A DNA stretch of 24,064 bases from Candidatus Woesearchaeota archaeon. GTDB taxonomy: Archaea > Nanobdellota > Nanobdellia > Woesearchaeales > UBA525. Positions 1 through 6,758 of this stretch are shown one piece after another (positions within the stretch are counted from its first letter, which is position 1; every line of letters starts with the position of its first letter). Below the pieces are notes generated by a model that searched no databases, was not told where the DNA came from, and was given only the letters and a program-made list of their open reading frames with translations. The translations under genes were made by a program, and so were the position numbers. The stretch spans positions 1-24,064 of the forward strand of contig JAAOYD010000011.1 of assembly GCA_018221165.1 (NCBI GenBank). Reading direction: 5' to 3'.

Positions 1-43
1 AATCACCCCTTCTTAGTTTCGACTAATCGTGACTACTTTAAAT
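1..43 (-). promoter_or_regulatory. Promoter and Shine-Dalgarno of a gene starting just outside the window
   Basis: Read on the minus strand, positions 9-1 give GGGGTGATT, a near-perfect archaeal Shine-Dalgarno, so a minus-strand gene very probably starts immediately left of position 1. A TATA-like TTTAAA lies at 37-42 and would place transcription start near 12-15, leaving a short leader. This makes the gene divergent from pheS. The coding part itself is outside the window. Confidence 0.5.
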
Positions 44-123
44 GTATTCTGGTTTTATTCCCGAGGGTGTGGGGACAACACGTCTCGAGTGCCTAATCAA
101 GACAGGGCGTCTGAACAAGTAGT
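32..123. other. Paired intergenic segment, possible structured RNA
   Basis: ACTACTT (32-38) and AAGTAGT (117-123) are exact reverse complements and enclose two smaller inverted repeats. The first is CGAG/CTCG plus GTGT/ACAC (62-70 with 78-87, loop 71-77). The second is AGAC/GTCT (100-103 with 109-112, loop AGGGC), extended by TC/GA with one bulged A. Together they could form a three-way junction. The segment lies upstream of the inferred pheS start site, so it is not a pheS leader. Its left arm overlaps the divergent gene's TATA region, so the pairing may be coincidental. Confidence 0.25.
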
Positions 124-160
124 AATTATTTTCCATATGGTCTATTTTTTCACCACTAAG

Positions 161-170
161 CATATAAAGC
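161..170 (+). promoter_or_regulatory. pheS TATA box
   Basis: The sequence ATATAAAG (162-169) starts 30 nt before the pheS ATG at 192, with no Shine-Dalgarno between them. Archaeal transcription normally starts about 25-28 nt downstream of the TATA box, so the pheS mRNA should be leaderless or nearly so. Confidence 0.65.
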
Positions 171-191
171 TCACAACGACCACGAGAAAGC

Positions 192-1724
192 ATGGATAAG
201 AAGCTCGCAGCAGGGTTGCACCCATTAGAACGGGCAGTATTACCGCATCTCAAGCAAGCAGGGACACTTTCTGAGCTCGCAAAGGCCTCAGGCCTGCAAG
301 AAGTCGAAGCTATGCGTGCATTACAGTGGCTGGAAGGCAAAGGACTGCTGAAAATCGAGACGAAAGAGCAAGAAGTGCTCCACATCAAGGAAAAAGGCCA
401 GGCTGCCGCGAAAGAAGGACTGCCAGAACGGCATGTCATCGCTGTACTCAAGAAAAAAGGCGAGTTGCCAGTTGCGGAAATCGCGAAAGCCCTACCAGCC
501 TACGACAAAGGAGCAGTAGGTGCGGTAACTGGCAAGCTGAAAAAATTAGGCATCCCCTTCATTACGACAAAAGACGGTAAGCCAGCTTTCAAATGGATTG
601 AGATTCCCATCAAAGAGAATCCTGTTCGACCATTGTTGGATGCGGCCGCGAAGAACAAGTGGACATTAGTATTGACCAAAGACCAAGTCGATGCGGCGCA
701 GGATTTGCTGAAGCGACAAGGCTATGCTGAACTGCAAAAGCAGAAAGGCAAGGAGTATAACTTGACTGCTGACGGCAAAGGGTTGACGAAGCTGAAATTG
801 AAAGATGACTATGAAGAACGATTAACATCGGGCATGTTGAAAACAGGTGGCTGGAAAGGGAAAGAATTCCGACCGTATAATGTCGAGATTAATGTTCCTC
901 GGAAAGCTGGTGGGCGGGCGCACTTCGTGAATGACGCTATCGCCTACATCAAACGCATCTGGTTAGAGTTAGGTTTCGAAGAGATGACCGGCAACCACGT
1001 ACAGACCGCGTTCTGGGATCTGGACGCTCTTTTTGTTCCGCAAGACCATCCCGCTCGGGAGATGCAAGATACCTTCTACATCGAACAACCTTCTTCAGGA
1101 TTGTTACCTGCAGATATGTGGAAGAAAGTGAAAGCGGTCCACGAAAACGGTGGGGATACAGGTTCAACAGGCTGGCGCTATACTTATAGTGAGGATGAAG
1201 CGAAGAAGAACTTGTTGCGGACGCATACAACAGTGTTGAGTGCGCAGAGTTTGAATAAGATTCGCAAAGGTTTGAAGAAGATGCCTGGGAAGTTTTTCTC
1301 AGTCAATACTGTGTATCGTAATGAAGCGCTTGATTGGTCGCACTTGTTTGAATTCTATCAAGTGGAAGGCATCGTCGTCGACGAGAACGCGAATTTGCAG
1401 AATCTCAAGGGATATTTACGCGAGTTCTTCGGTAAGATGGGATTCCCTGACGTTCGAATACGACCAGCGCATTTCCCCTATACAGAACCATCCGCAGAAG
1501 TGGATGTATGGGATTCGAAGAAGAAGACTTGGGTGGAACTTGGTGGTTGCGGTATCTTCCGTCCGGAAGTCACGAAGACACTCATTGGAAAAGAAGTGCC
1601 GGTGTTGGCCTGGGGCCTTGGCATGGAACGCATTATCAAAGAATACTACGGCTTCGAGGACATTCGTGATTTGTATCGCAACGACCTCGAACAGCTGAAA
1701 AACGTAAAGGCGTGGTTGAAATGA
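192..1724 (+). CDS. pheS: Phenylalanine--tRNA ligase alpha subunit
   Basis: This is the catalytic alpha subunit of the alpha2-beta2 phenylalanyl-tRNA synthetase, a cytosolic class II enzyme that charges tRNA-Phe. At 510 residues it matches the long archaeal/eukaryotic type: the first roughly 200 residues carry winged-helix-like segments for tRNA contact, followed by the class II catalytic core. Motif 2 is visible around residues 368-400 (VYRNEALDWSHLFEFYQVEG, R376), and motif 3 is GLGMERI at 475-481 with R480. GWRYTY lies in the core before motif 2. The ATG at 192 follows a TATA box by 30 nt, supporting a leaderless start. It is the first gene of a compact cluster that also holds pheT. Its stop overlaps the next start as ATGA. 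Confidence 0.97.
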   Translation: MDKKLAAGLHPLERAVLPHLKQAGTLSELAKASGLQEVEAMRALQWLEGKGLLKIETKEQEVLHIKEKGQAAAKEGLPERHVIAVLKKKGELPVAEIAKALPAYDKGAVGAVTGKLKKLGIPFITTKDGKPAFKWIEIPIKENPVRPLLDAAAKNKWTLVLTKDQVDAAQDLLKRQGYAELQKQKGKEYNLTADGKGLTKLKLKDDYEERLTSGMLKTGGWKGKEFRPYNVEINVPRKAGGRAHFVNDAIAYIKRIWLELGFEEMTGNHVQTAFWDLDALFVPQDHPAREMQDTFYIEQPSSGLLPADMWKKVKAVHENGGDTGSTGWRYTYSEDEAKKNLLRTHTTVLSAQSLNKIRKGLKKMPGKFFSVNTVYRNEALDWSHLFEFYQVEGIVVDENANLQNLKGYLREFFGKMGFPDVRIRPAHFPYTEPSAEVDVWDSKKKTWVELGGCGIFRPEVTKTLIGKEVPVLAWGLGMERIIKEYYGFEDIRDLYRNDLEQLKNVKAWLK

Positions 1725-2056
1725 ACTTGAAAGAACTACAAGGATTTGCAAAAGAAGAGAACAAGCGGCTCGAGCAACACTACAAGCTCGAGGCTGATGA
1801 GAAAACAACCGTCCTCGCTCACATGACAAAGATTACAGAAGAAACTGGTGAATTGGCGGAAGCCATCCTCATGCATCTAGGATTACAACGCAAAGCAAAG
1901 CTTGTGAACCACACGCATGAAAATCTCGAGAAAGAATTCGCCGACGTGATTTATGCAGCCAGCATCCTTGCCGAAAAAGTTGGGGTGGATTTGGACAGTG
2001 TGATGACGAAGCGTATCGAAGAAATCAAGAAACGAACATTGGGAGATGACGAATGA
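1721..2056 (+). CDS. MazG-like nucleotide pyrophosphohydrolase
   Basis: This 111-residue protein belongs to the all-alpha NTP pyrophosphohydrolase (MazG/dUTPase-like) superfamily, which hydrolyses NTPs or dNTPs to NMP and pyrophosphate, usually for nucleotide-pool cleaning. The metal-binding signature is present: EETGELAEA (E40, E41, E44) on one helix, and EFADVIYAA (E72, D75) on a second. This is a single-domain MazG, about half the size of classical MazG. An in-frame GTG occurs at 1712, but the ATG at 1721 overlaps the pheS stop as ATGA and is preferred. The gene ends in another ATGA overlap with the next gene, so it is probably translationally coupled on both sides. Substrate specificity cannot be read from the sequence. 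Confidence 0.85.
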   Translation: MNLKELQGFAKEENKRLEQHYKLEADEKTTVLAHMTKITEETGELAEAILMHLGLQRKAKLVNHTHENLEKEFADVIYAASILAEKVGVDLDSVMTKRIEEIKKRTLGDDE

Positions 2057-2445
2057 GACTTCGCGTTCAAGAAAAAGGAATTGATCGTGTGATGGAGCTC
2101 GACGAAAAGGAGCTGACACATCTCGCGACCGGTCGACTCCCACCAGGAGCCACCATGTCAGAAATCGGCGGAATCATGCAGATTGGGCATTCGGCTAACT
2201 ACTATCTCGCGACCAAGAAGAAGTTTGTAGCTGCCAGCGAAGACAAAGGATACGAATCAGACGTGGCGACCACTGTCTGGGACACCGCCTACGAAGCGCT
2301 CAGGAAGAGCAGTGAAGGATCATTTAGTGCGGGGGATGACAGGGAGCTACGCCAGCTCGCAAACCATATACGCAACGTCGTTGACCGGTGCCTCGAACAT
2401 GCGGAAGAGAACATCAAGGTGCAATATGCCAACTATTTCAATTAA
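2053..2445 (+). CDS. Unknown 130-aa protein within the pheS-pheT cluster
   Basis: I do not recognise this family. The protein has 130 residues, is soluble and mildly acidic, with no signal peptide, membrane segment or cysteine pairs apart from one Cys. After a short N-terminal strand-like segment it looks mostly helical, and it carries a Gly/Ile-rich stretch (MSEIGGIMQIGHSANYY, about residues 35-51) and a His/Arg-containing C-terminal helix. It starts within the MazG stop (ATGA at 2053-2056) and runs 20 nt past the pheT start, so translation of all four genes is likely coupled. Position between the two PheRS subunits suggests shared expression, not a proven shared function. Confidence 0.75.
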   Translation: MRLRVQEKGIDRVMELDEKELTHLATGRLPPGATMSEIGGIMQIGHSANYYLATKKKFVAASEDKGYESDVATTVWDTAYEALRKSSEGSFSAGDDRELRQLANHIRNVVDRCLEHAEENIKVQYANYFN

Positions 2446-4072
2446 CAAGAAAGAGCTCCTCAAGGAATTGGGGAAGCTGAGCGACGCCGAGTTGAAAGAC
2501 CGTATCAGCATGCTCGGCACCGACTTAGAAGGTATCGAAGGGGATGAGATTTCCGTCGAGATTTTCCCGAACCGTCCAGACTTATTGAGCCAGCAAGGAT
2601 TTGGTCGAGCGCTGGCGAGCTTCATCGGCGTAAAGCCTGGCTTGAAAGAATACAAGGTGAAGAAATCAGGCAAGCAATGCATCGTGGATAAGAGTGTTGC
2701 ACACTGTCGCCCGTACACTGCCTGTGCCATCGTTACTGACTTGAAGATTACCGAAGAGAAGCTGAAAGAAATCATCATGATTCAAGAAAAGCTCCACATC
2801 ACGTTCTGTAGGAATCGTAAAAAAGCTGCCATCGGCATCTACCCAATGGAACACATCACCTTCCCCATCCACTTCAAAGGCTATGAGCCTTCCAAGATAA
2901 AGTTCCAGCCGCTGGAAGCGCGAGGTGAGATGACCGCTGAGCAGATACTCGAAAACCATCCTAAAGGCAAGGACTACGCGTTCTTGATGAAAGGGTTGAA
3001 TAGATATGCCTGCTTCGAAGACGCGAAAGGAAACATCCTTTCTTTGACGCCCATCATCAACAGTCATCTCACTGGCAAGATTAGTGAAAGTACAAAAGAC
3101 ATCTTCATCGAATGCTCCGGCTTCGACCAGAGAATATTAGATGAATGCCTGGCAATGATAGTTACCTCCTTGGGCGACATGGGCGGCACCATCCAGAGCA
3201 TGGAACTCGTCTATCCCAATAAGAAACTAACAACTCCGAATCTCACGCCGAAAAAGATGCCCATGGACCGCAAGTACATCAACGACTTGCTCGGTACCTA
3301 CCTTTCTGACAAGGAAATGGGCGCGCTCTTAGAACGCATGGGCTTTGGCTACAGCAAAGGAGACGTACTTATCCCCGCGTATAGAACAGATATCCTCCAT
3401 CAAGTTGACCTTGCTGAGGACGTGGCAATCGCCTACGGCTATGAAAACATCACCGAAGTCATCCCGCAAGTGGCTACCGTCGCTGACGAAGACCCATTCG
3501 AAGAGTTCTGCGAGAAAGTGCGCCGATTATTGGTTGGACACAGCTTGTTGGAAGCGAAAAACTACGGCCTTATCAATCACGATGCTCAAACAACGAAGAT
3601 GCGCCTGGAAATGGACACTGTTAATGTCATGCATCCAGTGAGTTTGGATTACGATTCTCTCCGTGCGTGGGTCACACCGTCATTGATTGAGACCTTGCAA
3701 CGCAACAAACAATACGAATACCCGCAAAGCTTCTTCGAAATCGGCCGCGTTTTTTCAAAAGGGAAAACTGAGACTGGTGTAAAAGAACAAGTGCGCGTTT
3801 CTGTTGTGCTTTGTGGCGAGAAAGCAGATTATACTGCCATCCGACAAGTGTTGGATGATTTGTTAGACAAGCTCAACCTCCGCAAAGACTACAAAGCTGC
3901 AGAACACAACTCGTTTATTCCTGGGCGCGTGGCACGGGTCAGCGTCGACGGAGAAGGAGTCGCCTACATTGGTGAAGTTCATCCGGAAGTGCTGGCGAAC
4001 TTCGAGATTACTATGCCTGTGGCCGCTTTTGAGCTGAACCTGACAGAGCTCCATAAGAAGATTGAGGACTAA
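2426..4072 (+). CDS. pheT: Phenylalanine--tRNA ligase beta subunit
   Basis: This is the beta subunit of phenylalanyl-tRNA synthetase, which partners PheS and carries the editing site that clears mischarged Tyr-tRNA-Phe. At 548 residues it is the short archaeal/eukaryotic form without the bacterial N-terminal tRNA-binding extension. Recognisable segments are the N-terminal FPNRPDLLS motif (about residues 45-54), the B3/B4 editing region in the first half, and the B5 segment with its acidic metal site and DLAEDVAIAYGYENI. A catalytic-like core module follows. The open frame extends upstream to 2312, but the ATG at 2426 (MPTISINKKELL) has AAGGTG at 2415-2420 just before it and starts where family members do. 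It overlaps the upstream gene by 20 nt. Confidence 0.95.
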   Translation: MPTISINKKELLKELGKLSDAELKDRISMLGTDLEGIEGDEISVEIFPNRPDLLSQQGFGRALASFIGVKPGLKEYKVKKSGKQCIVDKSVAHCRPYTACAIVTDLKITEEKLKEIIMIQEKLHITFCRNRKKAAIGIYPMEHITFPIHFKGYEPSKIKFQPLEARGEMTAEQILENHPKGKDYAFLMKGLNRYACFEDAKGNILSLTPIINSHLTGKISESTKDIFIECSGFDQRILDECLAMIVTSLGDMGGTIQSMELVYPNKKLTTPNLTPKKMPMDRKYINDLLGTYLSDKEMGALLERMGFGYSKGDVLIPAYRTDILHQVDLAEDVAIAYGYENITEVIPQVATVADEDPFEEFCEKVRRLLVGHSLLEAKNYGLINHDAQTTKMRLEMDTVNVMHPVSLDYDSLRAWVTPSLIETLQRNKQYEYPQSFFEIGRVFSKGKTETGVKEQVRVSVVLCGEKADYTAIRQVLDDLLDKLNLRKDYKAAEHNSFIPGRVARVSVDGEGVAYIGEVHPEVLANFEITMPVAAFELNLTELHKKIED

Positions 4073-4074
4073 CT

Positions 4075-4461
4075 ATGACACATCCCATTCTCGTCACGGC
4101 AGCCATCATCGAAAAGGACGGCACCTATCTCATTACACAACGGCTTGACAAACAACACAACTGTGGCCGATGGGAATTTCCTGGCGGAAAGGTTGAATTC
4201 GGTGAAGATCCACGCTCTTGCCTTGAACGGGAAATCGAAGAAGAACTCAAAATCAAAGTACGAGCTGGAGCACTCTTTGAGTATTCATCCCATGTCTACG
4301 ATGAGAAGAAACACATCATCCTTCTCGGCATCCACTGCGACTATGTCTCTGGAGAAATACAAAAACACGACATTGCTGACTTCGCCTGGGTTACACCAGC
4401 GAAGATGGCTAAGTATGACATCACCGAAGCGGATTTGCCGTTTGTGGAGAAGCTCAAATAA
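4075..4461 (+). CDS. NUDIX hydrolase, MutT/CTP-pyrophosphohydrolase-like
   Basis: This 128-residue NUDIX hydrolase cleaves a nucleoside diphosphate linked to another moiety, releasing a monophosphate. The NUDIX box is nearly complete: G38, E44, then REIEEEL at 52-58 with the metal-binding glutamates, but the usual Gly before the last hydrophobic residue is Lys59. The preceding WEFPGGK is typical of MutT-like sanitising enzymes, and a nucleotide-pool role would fit the MazG gene in the same cluster. The actual substrate is unknown. The ATG is 2 nt after the pheT stop, so it is probably co-transcribed. The stop codon TAA abuts the stop of the convergent LssY-domain gene with no gap. Confidence 0.9.
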   Translation: MTHPILVTAAIIEKDGTYLITQRLDKQHNCGRWEFPGGKVEFGEDPRSCLEREIEEELKIKVRAGALFEYSSHVYDEKKHIILLGIHCDYVSGEIQKHDIADFAWVTPAKMAKYDITEADLPFVEKLK

Positions 4462-5745
4462 TCACGTCCACTTCGGGAAGACTGGTTTCTGTTTCTTACC
4501 GAGAACAATCACTGCACGTATGCCATCAGTGACATAGGGGTCGCCAGTGAGATTGCGGCGTGGCGTTGGTTTCCTACTTCGTCCAACACCCTTGACATAG
4601 CCGACGCGGTCAGCCCAACTCCGATCGATTAAATCACTCACTACGTATTCCCGTGACTCATCCACGAACGGATCAATCTTGTGCGTCGTGAGGTTCCAGG
4701 TTTTTGTGGTAAAACGCACGCCGATATCACGGCTAATCTGACCAATCCACACAGGCTTCTTCTCGAAACGCATCGACGTTAACCAAAGACGAAAATGAAG
4801 ACGCTCGTTGATAGTCTCCCGCGCTCGTTGGAATGCGACATCCTGCTGGCAACCATCGACATACAATGGACTAACAGGGGAATAGCGATAATGGGAACCA
4901 AGCAGAAAGGCTTTGACCATCTTCCATGAACTCTTGAGGTCGATTATCTCGGTTTCATCCCAGCTCGCGAACGAACGGAACAAATCAGGGAAACTGCCAA
5001 TGAGCATCAGATTGAGCGGGTCGCCTTCCTTAGTACCTTTCTTATTGGTAGTCGCCCGCGGCCGATTTTCCAACCACTTGCGAAGCTTGAGCTCAGAGAG
5101 ATCGGTAATCTCATCAGGCTTGATTCGACCATCGAAACGATGCTCCGCATAATCAGTCTTGAGACCAGGCACCTCAGCCATGAACGTGAACTTCTTGCTC
5201 ATGCCAATACCATAAAGGTGAATGTGAACTTCCTTCATACCTTCATCCACTCGGGTAAAAGCAAAGCCTGTAATTGTGCTTTTGGGCTTGATTAGTGTGG
5301 AACCGATGCCATACTTGTTGAAGACCTCATTCATACGCTTGTTAGCTTTTTGTGCACCAATGAGCTTGAAAGGAAGAAAGCCAATGAACGGCAGGAAAAC
5401 CCAAGCGAGAACACCGAGACTGAGGAGCCGCTTGACAACTGCGAAATGATTGATGTGCGCAGCCTCGATGGGAGAATAGTAGTTCGGGTCGAGGCTCGTT
5501 AGATTGAGATGCAATGAGGTGCGTGACTTGTTGGTGATGCTAAGCCACACCGGTTGGATGCCTCTACGCGCCATAGGCACACCGAAGAAGCGTCGGCTCT
5601 CATCGCTGCTGAGTGCCGCGACCTCGACCTTGACATCCTTGTCCTTCTGCACTGTCTTCCGCTTCAGGAATGGCTTGGCAGTAGATTGGGGATTGTAGAT
5701 AATACTAAACAAGCGCTTGAAGAAAGACCATATCTTACCCCTCAT
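4462..5745 (-). CDS. LssY C-terminal-domain membrane protein
   Basis: This 427-residue protein carries the LssY C-terminal domain, a family of unknown biochemical function often found in bacteria, sometimes fused to DedA or PAP2 phosphatase domains. Family-typical segments include FFGVPMARRGIQPVWL (53-68), a long one with PVSPLYVDG and the QDVAFQ and TINERLHFRLWLT motifs (290-323), PVWIGQISRDIGVR (331-344), and THKIDPFVDESREY (354-367). One hydrophobic stretch at about 107-128 could be a membrane segment or hairpin. No DedA or PAP2 domain is attached. Transcription is likely leaderless from a TATATAA box near 5768-5774. It converges on the NUDIX gene. Possible transfer from bacteria is inference. 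Function remains unknown. Confidence 0.8.
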   Translation of the reverse strand: MRGKIWSFFKRLFSIIYNPQSTAKPFLKRKTVQKDKDVKVEVAALSSDESRRFFGVPMARRGIQPVWLSITNKSRTSLHLNLTSLDPNYYSPIEAAHINHFAVVKRLLSLGVLAWVFLPFIGFLPFKLIGAQKANKRMNEVFNKYGIGSTLIKPKSTITGFAFTRVDEGMKEVHIHLYGIGMSKKFTFMAEVPGLKTDYAEHRFDGRIKPDEITDLSELKLRKWLENRPRATTNKKGTKEGDPLNLMLIGSFPDLFRSFASWDETEIIDLKSSWKMVKAFLLGSHYRYSPVSPLYVDGCQQDVAFQRARETINERLHFRLWLTSMRFEKKPVWIGQISRDIGVRFTTKTWNLTTHKIDPFVDESREYVVSDLIDRSWADRVGYVKGVGRSRKPTPRRNLTGDPYVTDGIRAVIVLGKKQKPVFPKWT

Positions 5746-5765
5746 AGAAAAACGAAGCTGAAAGA

Positions 5766-5775
5766 ATTATATAAG
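5766..5775 (-). promoter_or_regulatory. TATA box of the LssY-domain gene
   Basis: On the minus strand the sequence reads CTTATATAAT, about 28 nt upstream of the ATG at 5745. There is no Shine-Dalgarno in between, so the mRNA is probably leaderless. Confidence 0.55.
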
Positions 5776-5782
5776 AATTGTG

Positions 5783-5794
5783 AAAAGAAAAAAA
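5783..5794 (-). terminator. U-tract terminator after the L34e-L14e fusion
   Basis: Immediately downstream of the fusion gene's stop (5796-5798) the minus strand runs TTTTTTT then C then TTTT, a typical archaeal intrinsic poly-T terminator. It lies just before the TATA box of the next gene on the same strand, so the two genes are likely separate transcripts. Confidence 0.55.
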
Positions 5795-5795
5795 G

Positions 5796-6581
5796 TTACT
5801 TCGCGACCTTCTTCGGAGCGGGCTTCGGCTTCGCCACCTTACCCTCCTCCTTAGCGCCTGGTTTCGGGCTGGGCGCAGCGGGTTTGGGTGATTGGGCGGG
5901 TGCAGCGGGCGCAACTTTCGGCTCCGCAGGAACAGCCTTCGGAGTTTCCTTCTTCTCCGCTTCCTTCGGCTTCACAGCTTCCTTCTTCACCGGTTTCTCC
6001 TTCGCCTTGCGAGTCTTCTTCGGCCTTGCCGCTGCCTTCTTCGGCTTAGTCTCAGTTAATTTGAGCCCGAGCTTGTCGAACGCCTTCACAACATCCGCAT
6101 GGGCAGCCTTCTCTTTCACCGCAAGAACCTCTTTGAGAGGTTCGAGATGGCGCAGAGCGCATTTTCGCCTTCGGGTTTCGCCATCAATCATGACAACACC
6201 GTCCTTCGGGGCCTGGATGATGACACAGCGCTTGCCTGCATCGCGACCAGCGATCTTGAGGCAGACCCTGCCAACAACGTAGAGCTCAGCTTCCTTCTCA
6301 GGCGTGCCTTCACTCAGAATCCTCGCTTCCTCACGCATCTTGCCGCGCATGGCCTTGCTGCTCAGGACGCCACCATAGGGTCGCTCTGGGCGCTTGGTTG
6401 TCTTCGGCGCGTTCTTCGCGTCGGTCGCGTGCATACGTGGGATGCCATGGAGCTTCTCGCCAGTTTCAGCGCAGTGCGCCTGCTTCGGCTTTCGCTCGAG
6501 ATAACGGGTAACAGTCCGACCGCCAGGTACTTTGACCTTGCTCTTTCGGAACCGTCCACTCTTGAATTTTCCTTGAACCAT
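5796..6581 (-). CDS. Ribosomal proteins L34e and L14e fused, with Lys/Pro/Ala-rich tail
   Basis: This 261-residue ORF joins two large-subunit ribosomal proteins. Residues 1 to about 90 are L34e: VPGGRTVTRYLERKP and the diagnostic KRPERPYGGVL are present. Residues about 97-168 are L14e (KOW fold): YVVGRVCLKIAGRDAGKRC, followed by RRRKCALRHLEP. The rest (about 170-261) is a low-complexity Lys/Ala/Pro/Glu tail. The L34e zinc site is largely lost: only C37 remains of the first CxxC, and the second pair reads SSKA. In many archaea L34e and L14e are separate genes close together, often with cmk between, so a fusion is plausible. The start has GGAGTGA at 6588-6594 and a TATA box near 6639-6646. Part of the tail is nearly identical to the L30 N-terminus. 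Confidence 0.88.
   Translation of the reverse strand: MVQGKFKSGRFRKSKVKVPGGRTVTRYLERKPKQAHCAETGEKLHGIPRMHATDAKNAPKTTKRPERPYGGVLSSKAMRGKMREEARILSEGTPEKEAELYVVGRVCLKIAGRDAGKRCVIIQAPKDGVVMIDGETRRRKCALRHLEPLKEVLAVKEKAAHADVVKAFDKLGLKLTETKPKKAAARPKKTRKAKEKPVKKEAVKPKEAEKKETPKAVPAEPKVAPAAPAQSPKPAAPSPKPGAKEEGKVAKPKPAPKKVAK
5848..5931 (-). repeat. Pro/Ala-rich coding repeat, copy 1 (tail of the L34e-L14e fusion)
   Basis: This 84-bp segment aligns without gaps to 19143-19226, with 8 mismatches by eye (about 90% identity), in the same strand and reading frame. Both copies encode APAQSPKPAAPSPK within a disordered stretch. Partner of the L30 copy. Confidence 0.85.
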
Positions 6582-6587
6582 TGTTAT

Positions 6588-6646
6588 TCACTCCAACTGT
6601 TACTCAGCTGCCAAGCTAGGCGCGAGAGCGCGGAACTCTTTATAAA
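6588..6646 (-). promoter_or_regulatory. Promoter and Shine-Dalgarno of the L34e-L14e fusion
   Basis: TTTATAAA at 6639-6646 reads as a TATA box on the minus strand and predicts a start near 6613-6617. GGAGTGA at 6594-6588 is the Shine-Dalgarno, 6 nt before the ATG at 6581. A perfect GCGC-GAGA-GCGC inverted repeat (6620-6631) lies between TATA box and start site. Confidence 0.55.
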
Positions 6647-6712
6647 CATACCCTCTTCTTTTATTTATTTTCTATATGGTAATTTAATGTTAGATTTTAA
6701 TTGCACTACACA

Positions 6713-6754
6713 CTTATAAACACCGTTTCATTCGCCCTCCTCCACTGAGGTGAT
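6713..6754 (+). promoter_or_regulatory. Promoter and Shine-Dalgarno of the lipoprotein gene
   Basis: A TATA-like CTTATAAA lies at 6713-6720. A perfect GAGGTGAT Shine-Dalgarno at 6747-6754 is 4 nt before the ATG at 6759. The in-frame GTG at 6750 is part of this ribosome-binding site, not the start. The promoter is divergent from that of the L34e-L14e fusion. Confidence 0.6.
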
Positions 6755-6758
6755 ATGT

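Noticed and set aside
32..123. A tRNA gene suggested by the 7-bp closing stem
   Set aside because: No T-loop GGTTCRA-type sequence, no CCA-proximal T arm next to the 3' stem and no convincing anticodon arm on either strand.
38..451. Minus-strand frame of 137 codons over the pheS start
   Set aside because: It lies antisense to the clear PheS coding region, has no recognisable protein features, and its start is inside pheS.
5554..6719. Long plus-strand frames (242 and 206 codons) across the L34e-L14e gene
   Set aside because: They are antisense to a recognised ribosomal fusion. The Phe/Gly/Ala-rich translation is the mirror of Lys/Ala/Pro codons.
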